In this document: piece after piece, positions 56,601-63,311 of the stretch
Numbering within the stretch: position 1 is the stretch's first letter
Layout of the letters: every line of letters begins with the position of its first letter
Assembly: GCF_013201825.1 (NCBI RefSeq)
Contig: NZ_CP053836.1
Location: 2,604,001 to 2,668,000, forward strand
DNA: 64,000 nucleotides
Origin: Halarcobacter ebronensis
Lineage (GTDB): Bacteria > Campylobacterota > Campylobacteria > Campylobacterales > Arcobacteraceae
Reading direction: 5' to 3'
Notes under the pieces: generated by a model
What the model was told of the DNA's origin: nothing
Databases searched by the model: none
The model's input: only the letters and a program-made list of their open reading frames with translations
Position numbers and translations under genes: made by a program

Positions 56601-58792
56601 TCTGGCAATCTCTCTACAACATTAAAATTTAGTGCTGCCCCAACAGTTAGCTCCGTATCACTAATAGAGGTTTTCCCACCTATTCCCAAGTGAATAGTTC
56701 CATCATCTTTTATTATCCCATCAATAGAGACATTTTCTATTTCTAACTGTTCATAAATACCAAAAGGATTTTTCCAATTATCATTTACAATACCATAAAT
56801 TAATAAATCAACCCCCTCTTCATCTACACCAACACCAAGTCCTCCCTCAACCATTAAAACTGTTTTACCATCATCAATAGAGAAATCTAAATCAACTCCA
56901 ATTTTAAAATCATCCGTTTGAATTTTGATAAAAAAGCCAGGGGCAACATCTGCATTTAGTTTAAAAGCTTTGGGAGGTTTTATAGCAACTTTTGTATCCA
57001 TTAATAGATTTAAGTTAATACCAAAATCACCATCAGTTCCTAAAACTCCAGGGAGAGTGCCCATTACAAAGGCAGTTTCACTAAAACCAAGGTTTACTCC
57101 TTTTGTAGCAATCCCTATAATCTTTTTCCCAAAAGTTCCAGAAGCTTGCAAAGAGAATTGTCCAGCAAGACTAAGTCCACTTGCAATATTAATTTTATTT
57201 GAATTCTTACCAAACACATCTTTTACAGCATCTTTTGCAACGGCTGAAACATCATTTATTGTTCCTATTAAACCATGTGTACTATATATTATTGCAGCCT
57301 TTGGAAGAGTAATCTCTTTTATGTGGCTATTATTTTTAAGTGATGAACTGCTAGGCAAAAGAGAAGATAAAGAGAAATCTTTTAAATCAAATGCAAAATT
57401 TACCCCTTTTCCTTTTCCTTTAAAAAGATACATAGTAGAATCTAGCTCAAATATTTTTGTCTCAACTTCAAGGCCACCACTTGCAATTTTAACTTTTTCC
57501 AAAGATAAATCTTTTATAAACTTAGGAAGCTCTTTTCCATCTATTGATGAACCAACTATATCACTAAATTTTAGATTATCATCTAACTCTACATAGTTGA
57601 ATTTTACAGTTTTTGAACTATTAGGAGTACCGTTTAAAAGAAAATCTATAATAAAATCTATATCTTTCCCTTTTATATTTATGCCTCCAAAACCTGATAA
57701 ATCAATCTTTGCATCTTTTGTTTTTTTATCCTCTTTTGTTTCACTTATTTTTATTTGATAGCCTAGTTGAACTTTTGATTTTAAATCATCAGCAAAAGGC
57801 AAAAAATCTAAACTTGCAATTTTTGTGAAGTCTATACTCTCTTTAGTCATACTCAAAAGGCTAAGTGTTTTTTTTGTAGAAGTTCCATCTGTTTCAGCTT
57901 TTCCAAAATCAATTAAAAATGCAGATTCTTGACTTTGATTTAAAACAGATACTCTTCCATTTGCAGTTAGCATATAGTTTAAACTATCTGATTCACTTGG
58001 TAGTTTTAAACTATCTGGTAGTTTATTCCAAGGAGAAGTTGAATAATCAGAAAGATTTACTCCTAAAACAACATCTTCTAATTTTATATATTTATCAAGC
58101 CCTTTTATTGTTGCAACTGGTAAATCCATCTCAAGAGTAAAATCTTTTATATATTCATCTGGCTGCATTGTTGGTGGTTTATAACCATCTACTTTTACAG
58201 GATTTATTGCAAAATGTCCTGTAGCATCAAAAGTTGAGAGTTCTATTCCTGCTAATGAAAGCAAATTTGCTAACTCATCATTTATCTTTTTGTCAATTAT
58301 TGCTTTAAAAGTTGCATTTGAAGAAGATGAAACTTTAATATCTTTCCATTTTCCAAATTTATCTATTATATCTTTAGGAATATTCTCTTTTTTTATTGTG
58401 GCACTATAAGATATTTCAGGTTTTTTACTTTGCATATTAATGGGAGTAATAATCAATAAATTTTTAAATTTTAGACTCTTTATCCCTTTTATTTTTTTTA
58501 TATTTGATGGAAGTAAGCTCTTTAACTCTATCTCATTATCATCAAAGAAATAGGCTTGATACTCAACTTCTGGTTGCTTTTGTAAAGCATTGGCATCTTT
58601 TTTTATTATAAAAGTTGTGACATTATCAAACTTTTTTTTTGTTGATAAATTATTTAATTTATTCAACTCAATTTTTTGATTTTTCTTTACTTCATAAAAT
58701 CCATCACCATTTACAAACTCTGCTTGTAAATATTGTACACAAACTACACCTTGAAATATAAGGAATAACAATAGTTTAAATATTTTATGCAT
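53672..58792 (-). CDS. Giant exported protein with C-terminal ricin-type lectin repeats
   Basis: Protein of 1,706 residues with a Sec signal peptide (about 1-24). Residues about 25-1060 are rich in beta strands with repeated LKFSDIVGSSIDG / IKLEDVVLGVNLSDYS-like segments and Gly/Asp-rich turns, and I recognise no known family. Residues about 1070-1250 form a long Ala/Lys/Glu coiled coil containing a few Cys. Residues about 1385-1706 hold two or more ricin B-like beta-trefoil segments (LCLGVALNG...WSAVDVGNGYIQLKSKGLCL; SEKCLHF; WCVTPNP...NKCITLGVDLDGN). It is the first gene of a three-gene operon, with 14 bases before the secretin gene. It is probably exported and carbohydrate-binding. Confidence 0.8.
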   Translation of the reverse strand: MHKIFKLLLFLIFQGVVCVQYLQAEFVNGDGFYEVKKNQKIELNKLNNLSTKKKFDNVTTFIIKKDANALQKQPEVEYQAYFFDDNEIELKSLLPSNIKKIKGIKSLKFKNLLIITPINMQSKKPEISYSATIKKENIPKDIIDKFGKWKDIKVSSSSNATFKAIIDKKINDELANLLSLAGIELSTFDATGHFAINPVKVDGYKPPTMQPDEYIKDFTLEMDLPVATIKGLDKYIKLEDVVLGVNLSDYSTSPWNKLPDSLKLPSESDSLNYMLTANGRVSVLNQSQESAFLIDFGKAETDGTSTKKTLSLLSMTKESIDFTKIASLDFLPFADDLKSKVQLGYQIKISETKEDKKTKDAKIDLSGFGGINIKGKDIDFIIDFLLNGTPNSSKTVKFNYVELDDNLKFSDIVGSSIDGKELPKFIKDLSLEKVKIASGGLEVETKIFELDSTMYLFKGKGKGVNFAFDLKDFSLSSLLPSSSSLKNNSHIKEITLPKAAIIYSTHGLIGTINDVSAVAKDAVKDVFGKNSNKINIASGLSLAGQFSLQASGTFGKKIIGIATKGVNLGFSETAFVMGTLPGVLGTDGDFGINLNLLMDTKVAIKPPKAFKLNADVAPGFFIKIQTDDFKIGVDLDFSIDDGKTVLMVEGGLGVGVDEEGVDLLIYGIVNDNWKNPFGIYEQLEIENVSIDGIIKDDGTIHLGIGGKTSISDTELTVGAALNFNVVERLPDGVALKVGLDDLDYLGYYYLYLLVSGYESPIKPYCAQSTCSRYFPSVSSEDDGDISVYYSEDCASDYLNNKTIKTKYSYSKITSQEISSKVDQCIKDQPAKNDSAKGWAKKWAKKDAKVLTINDTYLSFATPGAEDPILGIGSGVSFGADLNIHGTELGNPHFFMKKKYVDALFEKVKSAKKDLNLQATANSDIHSRRVSTIRKNSKDRELTSSYSKAKSTIDLSKYNKTKKISDITQTINDFSVGPITFTNNKLHQDPLLVESKVKLFGNTASLGAIVKLEKDKLFFNSTIDFDTIGKADLTFKYDSDQNDYLIIGDLTENNDLQKFLKNEITQGVKEISNEAKNLYPTLQKAYTDAKKVSDEFYKELQDAKKNYKVADDTLKRLGLSLKSDIQKLKQDADNTKSKYEEYKSKCKNTSKYEHPYEKGKYCTKEVAYYGDWQIKEKSYEAARDALTTAQNLDNKLQSLLNMYNEKAIITAAKKAESDTVSQAKDMIDKQATNFINQAEEAGDMLEIEQVLLVGSYNDIKNNLPFVVDISFKIKDKEYKKYFAFYPANPAQNAKSFGLLPALVIDNLIEEEFKQKYPKVTNWIHAHIFKLLNNLKEKMQEDLSQEEEKYSSILKSMDETSDLYVDGYNDVTQEINNAFSSYSIVDFMPQSKLFNDKYLVVGHSSLCLGVALNGVDVYQENCQDVQSERWSAVDVGNGYIQLKSKGLCLKAKTTGDGTFSEEFLALSECNGKDEHEKWKIVSEDGYWDKIVNKYSEKCLHFDIESANPKTAYATWTGCVGMASEMFRDIEDTQRPTYHNVEDLIDAKNGTCLSTKKSFDQYFFEVKRVGNISIKVESKKGNLTTTAKEYEKMISKEDNVLISTACESAIEDKFNYIEELNGDLKLIHAQSGWCVTPNPKDNKSLVLQPCNKEKNILWTNIQEGNSFQLKSNVNNKCITLGVDLDGNKIGKAELSQCVNSSGQDIDFVK

Positions 58793-58911
58793 AATTTCTC
58801 CTAATGACTTTAACCTTTATAAGGGTATCACAATCTATATTAAAAATAAAATTATTTATGTAATTATAAAATTTTATAATTTAATAAAATATCCTAATTT
58901 AACAATTATTT

Positions 58912-58927
58912 ATTGATTGCAATCAAT
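58912..58927 (+). promoter_or_regulatory. FNR/CRP-family box upstream of nnrS
   Basis: A perfect 16-bp palindrome containing TTGATTGCAATCAA (TTGAT-N4-ATCAA) at 58913-58926. Its centre is about 41.5 bases upstream of a start point implied by the -10-like CATAAT at 58949-58954, the position of a class II activator site. Together with NnrS as target, it points to control by an FNR/DNR-type regulator in low oxygen or NO. Confidence 0.75.
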
Positions 58928-58941
58928 GATAACAATTATCA
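58927..58941 (+). promoter_or_regulatory. Fur-like inverted repeat in the nnrS promoter
   Basis: TGATAACAATTATCA, a 7-1-7 arrangement that differs by one base from the classical Fur repeat TGATAAT-N-ATTATCA. It abuts the FNR-type box and covers the -35 region, so binding there could block the promoter. It may be coincidental. Confidence 0.35.
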
Positions 58942-58977
58942 AATATGTCATAATCTGCAAAAAATATAGGATAATTT

Positions 58978-60144
58978 ATGCAGTTCTCAACATCGTTTAC
59001 CCAAAAACCTGTCAAAAAGCCTTGGTTGAGTCGATTTACATCACAACCTCATCAGCTGTTTTTTAGCTCTGCAATTTTCTTTGCACTACTTATTATGGCT
59101 CTAAGCGCATATAGTTTATTGCTTTCAAGTCATTTAGACTTTGTATTGGTACACTCTTTTGGTCTAAATTTTGCTCTTTTTTCAAATGCCTTTTTAGGTT
59201 TTTTGATAACAGTAATGCCAAAATATAATGGTTCAAGAGAAATTGAGTCAAACAAATATATTCTATCTTGGATATTTTATCAAATAGGAGTTTTCTCTGC
59301 TCTTTTTATAAATGTAAGTTTGGGTAAATTTATTGTATCTTCTGTAATAATATACTTTGTTTATATATTTTATAAAATAATAAAAAATAGTCAAGTTGCT
59401 ATCAAAGAGGATAGTATCTATATAAACTCTATTTTACTTTTAGGTGCTATTTTTCTTTTAGTTGAGAGTGTTACTTCATATAACTTATCAATGTTAGTAT
59501 TTTTTGCATATATCTTACCTATGGTTTATATAATAGCTCTTAAAATGGTTCCTGCTTTCTATTTTACTTATACCAAAGAAATCCCTTGGCAAAAACCTAA
59601 GTTTATCAAACCTTTATCTGTAATACTTCTTTTTACAATAGGTATTTCACTACAGTTTGAGCTTAAACTTCTACTTCAAATATCATCATTTTTATCTGCT
59701 TCATTTTTTGGTTATACAATTTATAAGCTTGATTTTTTCAAAAAAACACCTGCAATTTTATCAATATTGGTTTTAGGATTTTTATGGTTTGAATTTGGTT
59801 TTATAATTTTATTTATTGAGTCTCTTTTAAATATTTACACTTTAAAACTCTCTCTTCATATCTTTGCATTAGGTTTTGTAACAACTCTTTTAATAGGTTT
59901 TGGCTCTAGAGTTGCAATGGGACATTCAGTTCCACCTCAACCTATTATTGCAGACAAATTCACTATATTTCTTTTTGCTCTTACTCAAATATTAATCTTA
60001 AGTAGAATTGCTGTCTCTATTAGTTTTATGAATGATAGTAATCTATATTCTATTTCTTTATCTATAAGTATAGGATTATGGATAATTCTCTTTTTGCTCT
60101 GGTTTGCAAGATATGGAAAAACTATACTAAGAGTACGTAACTAA
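58978..60144 (+). CDS. nnrS: NnrS family haem-copper membrane protein
   Basis: Integral membrane protein of 388 residues with about twelve hydrophobic helices. The start with HQLFFSSAIFFALLIMALSAY, the segment HSFGLNFALFSNAFLGFLITVMPKYNGS, and the later LHIFALGFVTTLLIGFGSRVAMGHS with conserved His residues are NnrS signatures. NnrS proteins protect against NO in denitrifiers and many pathogens. ATG with AGGA upstream. It is divergent from the giant-protein operon and ends at a shared terminator. Confidence 0.92.
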   Translation: MQFSTSFTQKPVKKPWLSRFTSQPHQLFFSSAIFFALLIMALSAYSLLLSSHLDFVLVHSFGLNFALFSNAFLGFLITVMPKYNGSREIESNKYILSWIFYQIGVFSALFINVSLGKFIVSSVIIYFVYIFYKIIKNSQVAIKEDSIYINSILLLGAIFLLVESVTSYNLSMLVFFAYILPMVYIIALKMVPAFYFTYTKEIPWQKPKFIKPLSVILLFTIGISLQFELKLLLQISSFLSASFFGYTIYKLDFFKKTPAILSILVLGFLWFEFGFIILFIESLLNIYTLKLSLHIFALGFVTTLLIGFGSRVAMGHSVPPQPIIADKFTIFLFALTQILILSRIAVSISFMNDSNLYSISLSISIGLWIILFLLWFARYGKTILRVRN

Positions 60145-60165
60145 AGCAATTTATGCTTTAGTTAC
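60137..60165. terminator. Shared terminator between nnrS and the GGDEF gene
   Basis: Perfect 12-bp stem (GTAACTAAAGCA and its complement) with loop ATTTA; both stop codons lie inside it. Confidence 0.75.
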
Positions 60166-61579
60166 AATCAACAACCCTATTTTTACCACTTTTTTTAGCT
60201 AAATAAAGAAGTTCATCAGCTCTTTTATAAATAGTTTCACTATTATCATTTTCCATAACTTCTGTTAAACCAATACTTATAGTAATCTTTTTATCTTTGA
60301 TTATTTTCAATTGTGTTTCAATAATCTCTCTTATCTTTTCTGCTACCTCTTTTGCTTCTTCAATATTTGTCTCAGATAAAAGCAATACAAACTCCTCTCC
60401 TCCAACTCTAAAGAAGTAATCATTTACTCTAATTTTATTTGTAACCAATTTAGTAAGTTCTATTAATACTTTGTCTCCTATTACATGTCCATAGGTATCA
60501 TTGACTATTTTAAAATCATCAATATCAAAAATCATAAAAGAGAAAGTATATTTATATCTTTTGTAAAAAGAGAAGAGTTCAACTATTTTTTCATTAAAAA
60601 ACTTTCTGTTATATATTTTTGTTAGGGCATCTTTATAGGTTTGCTCTTTTAATCTTTTATGAATAACTTTTAATCTCTTATTTTGAATTCTTAATATATT
60701 TGTTTTTTTTCGAATCTCTTCTTCAAGCATAACTTTAGTCACAAGCCATTTTTTCTTACTTAAATAATAGAAGATAAGCAGAAGAATAGAAAAAGATGCA
60801 CCCATAACTGTAACTATAATAAAAATAGTCTCTTGCATAGAAAGTTGAATAAAACTCTCTTTTTTAAACCACTTATCATATATCTTCTCTAACTCACCAC
60901 TTAATTTTAATTCCGTGATTGCTTCATCTAAAATTGGTAATAAAAAAAGATACTGTTTTGAGATTCCAACACCCCTTTGAATCTCTTTTAGAGACATTTT
61001 AAGAGGTACTATTTCAGGATCATCTATATGAGAACGAACTAGTGGAAGAGGATAACAAAAGGCATCAATTTGTTCTGCTTTTAATGCAGAAACTAACTCC
61101 CAAAAATGATTAAATTGCACTTTTTTAGTACTTATATCACTATTTATCAGTTTGTTACAAACATTTGTTGCAATTACTCCAACTCTTCTGTTTTTCAAAT
61201 CCTCAATTCTATTTATAAAAGTAGCATCTTCTCTTTTGTAAATATTTACAAAAAAAGTATCTGTAGTTTGGGTAAATAAAAAGAGTTCTTCTCTATTTTT
61301 GGTTATTCCAATATTTGGAATAATATCAACTTTTCCCTCTTTGAAATATCTAAGTGCTTCTTTAAAATTATTCAATATTACATACTCATACTTTATATTT
61401 TTATTTTTTGCAATTCTTTCAAAAAGTTCTACTGCATAACCATCTACTTTGTTATTTTTATTGATAAAGTAGTATGGCTTCCAATCTTTTAACATAGCGA
61501 CTTTATAAACTTTTTGATCAGAAGAGGCTTCTAAAATTGATAATAATACAAAAAATAGTAATATAAATAATTTTTTCAT
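60158..61579 (-). CDS. Periplasmic-sensing diguanylate cyclase
   Basis: Membrane protein of 473 residues: signal sequence, SBP_bac_3-type periplasmic sensor domain (about 25-245), one transmembrane helix (about 252-272), coiled coil, then a GGDEF domain. The active-site motif is GGEEF near residues 392-396, and the inhibitory site RVND lies five residues before it, so an active, product-inhibited diguanylate cyclase making c-di-GMP is expected. The sensor part resembles amino acid binding proteins, linking extracellular amino acids to biofilm or motility decisions. Confidence 0.92.
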   Translation of the reverse strand: MKKLFILLFFVLLSILEASSDQKVYKVAMLKDWKPYYFINKNNKVDGYAVELFERIAKNKNIKYEYVILNNFKEALRYFKEGKVDIIPNIGITKNREELFLFTQTTDTFFVNIYKREDATFINRIEDLKNRRVGVIATNVCNKLINSDISTKKVQFNHFWELVSALKAEQIDAFCYPLPLVRSHIDDPEIVPLKMSLKEIQRGVGISKQYLFLLPILDEAITELKLSGELEKIYDKWFKKESFIQLSMQETIFIIVTVMGASFSILLLIFYYLSKKKWLVTKVMLEEEIRKKTNILRIQNKRLKVIHKRLKEQTYKDALTKIYNRKFFNEKIVELFSFYKRYKYTFSFMIFDIDDFKIVNDTYGHVIGDKVLIELTKLVTNKIRVNDYFFRVGGEEFVLLLSETNIEEAKEVAEKIREIIETQLKIIKDKKITISIGLTEVMENDNSETIYKRADELLYLAKKSGKNRVVDCN

Positions 61580-61636
61580 ATCAAATTATATAATAATAAA
61601 ATAATTCCAAATAAGACATTTTTAAATTAAAAATTA

Positions 61637-61664
61637 TTTAAACTAACTTTAAAGTTAGTTTAAA
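61637..61664. repeat. Perfect 28-bp palindrome upstream of the GGDEF gene
   Basis: A zero-loop palindrome: TTTAAACTAACTTT (61637-61650) followed directly by its exact complement. It lies 58 bases before the GGDEF start and 16 bases after the isochorismatase-type gene stop (both leftward). It may be a terminator of the latter, an operator for the former, or both. Confidence 0.6.
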
Positions 61665-61680
61665 TGTTAAGATATAAGAG

Positions 61681-62238
61681 TTATTTCACTAATTGAGATA
61701 TCTCTTTAAATACAGGATTTTTTGCATTTACTGTAAGTTCAAAAAGTAGTGATTCATATGTTGTAGGAATAACTCCTACTTGTACAAGTCTTTGTATTGC
61801 CACATCTCTATCTTTCTCTTTTCTAGAGCTTACACAATCTGTTACAAGAACAGGTTGAAATCCCTCTTCAAGAAGATCAAGTGCAGTTTGTAAAACACAT
61901 ACATGGGTCTCTATCCCTGCAAGTATTACAACCTTTTTCCCACTATTTTTTATTGCGCATAGTCCATCATCATTTCCACAACAAGAGAATGTTGTTTTTT
62001 CAAAATGAGGATAATCATCAACAAGCTCTCTTAAACTTGCAATTGTTTCACCAATACCTTTTTTATACTGTTCATTTACTATTATTGGAATATTGTGAAG
62101 TTTAAGCCCTTTTACCAAAGTGATAAGATTTTTTTCCAACTCTTGATTATTTAATATATGAGGGAAAAGTCTCTCTTGAATATCAACTTGTACAAAAATA
62201 CAATCTTCAGCTTTTATTTTACCAGTCACTTTTATCAT
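61681..62238 (-). CDS. Isochorismatase-like cysteine hydrolase
   Basis: Protein of 185 residues, YcaC/isochorismatase-like superfamily. The catalytic triad is D19 (QVDIQERLFP), K81 (HFEKTTFSC) and C114 (GIETHVCVLQTALDL). The substrate is unknown; relatives hydrolyse nicotinamide, N-carbamoyl amides or isochorismate. The first half retains the nicotinamidase-like core, but a typical nicotinamidase metal site was not recognised. Its upstream gap contains the palindrome GATAAATTTATC (62299-62310). Confidence 0.87.
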   Translation of the reverse strand: MIKVTGKIKAEDCIFVQVDIQERLFPHILNNQELEKNLITLVKGLKLHNIPIIVNEQYKKGIGETIASLRELVDDYPHFEKTTFSCCGNDDGLCAIKNSGKKVVILAGIETHVCVLQTALDLLEEGFQPVLVTDCVSSRKEKDRDVAIQRLVQVGVIPTTYESLLFELTVNAKNPVFKEISQLVK

Positions 62239-62344
62239 ACTTTACTCCTTGAAATAAATGTATGATACAAAATGAAAACAAAAATGTCTAGTAAAATTGA
62301 TAAATTTATCTGTGATTTTTTTAAATTGTTTAAGATTTTTTCAT

Positions 62345-62362
62345 AAGGGAGCAAACTCCCTT
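62345..62362 (-). terminator. Hairpin after hemC
   Basis: Stem AAGGGAG paired with CTCCCTT, loop CAAA, 7 bases beyond the hemC stop codon. It is short with no adjacent long T-run. Confidence 0.5.
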
Positions 62363-62369
62363 AAAAATG

Positions 62370-63308
62370 CTATTTGAATGCTACTTTTTCAGCTCTTTCA
62401 AGTAACTCTTTTGCACCTTGATCTATAAAAGTTTGTGCTAAACTTTTACCTAATGTTTCATACTCTTCAATATTTGCAGTAATATCTTCTTCTATATATT
62501 CACTACCGTCAGGCATTCCAACTATTGCTTGAACTCTAATTGATTTTTCATCCACAATAGTAGCTTTTACTCCAATTGGAACTTGACATCCACCTTGAAG
62601 TGTATCAACAAAACTTCTTTCAACTGTAGCTTCAATATGTGCATTGTTATCATTTAAAACTGAAACTATCTCTAATACTTCTTTATTACCAGTTGTCTCT
62701 ATTCCTAAAATTGCTTGTCCCATTGATGGAATCATTTTATCAGTTGATATTGGAAGAAAATTATTTACTTCATTCTCAATTTTTAGTTTCTGAACTCCCG
62801 TTGCAGCTAAGATAATTGCATCATATTCACCTGCTTTTAACTTTGCAATTCTAGTATTGATATTTCCTCTTAAATCTTTTAATTCAATATCTGGTCTTAA
62901 AATTTTAAGTTCCATTCTTCTTCTTAAGCTTGTAGTTCCTATTACTGCACCTTGTGGTAACTCATCCAAAGAGCTATATTTATCACTTAAAAAAGCGTCT
63001 CTTGCATCAAATCTTTTTGAAACAGCAGCTAATTGTAAACCCTCTTCAAATTGTGTAGGAACATCTTTTAGTGAGTGAACCGCTAAATGAGCCTCTCCAT
63101 TTAACATTGCAACCTCAAGCTCTTTTGTAAAAAGACCTTTCCCTCCAATTTTTGCCAAAGGAACGTCTAAAATCTTATCACCTTTTGTAGAAAACTCTTG
63201 TAACTCAATCTCTAAATCTGGATAGTGTTTGTTTAATTCCGCTTTTATATACTCACTTTGCCAAATTGCTAATTTACTTTTTCTTGTCGCTATTACTAGT
63301 TTTTCCAT
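62370..63308 (-). CDS. hemC: Porphobilinogen deaminase (hydroxymethylbilane synthase)
   Basis: Enzyme of 312 residues, the usual HemC length. The N-terminal VIATRKSKLAIWQSEYI, the HSLKDVPT motif with catalytic Asp, TSLRRRMEL and GGCQVPIG with the dipyrromethane-cofactor cysteine C241 are all present. It polymerises four porphobilinogen units to hydroxymethylbilane in haem synthesis. It lies 3 bases after the stop of the thiol-disulfide protein gene, so the two are probably cotranscribed. Confidence 0.97.
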   Translation of the reverse strand: MEKLVIATRKSKLAIWQSEYIKAELNKHYPDLEIELQEFSTKGDKILDVPLAKIGGKGLFTKELEVAMLNGEAHLAVHSLKDVPTQFEEGLQLAAVSKRFDARDAFLSDKYSSLDELPQGAVIGTTSLRRRMELKILRPDIELKDLRGNINTRIAKLKAGEYDAIILAATGVQKLKIENEVNNFLPISTDKMIPSMGQAILGIETTGNKEVLEIVSVLNDNNAHIEATVERSFVDTLQGGCQVPIGVKATIVDEKSIRVQAIVGMPDGSEYIEEDITANIEEYETLGKSLAQTFIDQGAKELLERAEKVAFK

Positions 63309-63311
63309 TTA

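Noticed and set aside
54265-57596. Several open frames on the plus strand opposite the giant gene (up to 223 codons)
   Set aside because: They are antisense to a long, well-formed gene with a signal peptide and lectin repeats, have no ribosome binding sites and give low-complexity products.
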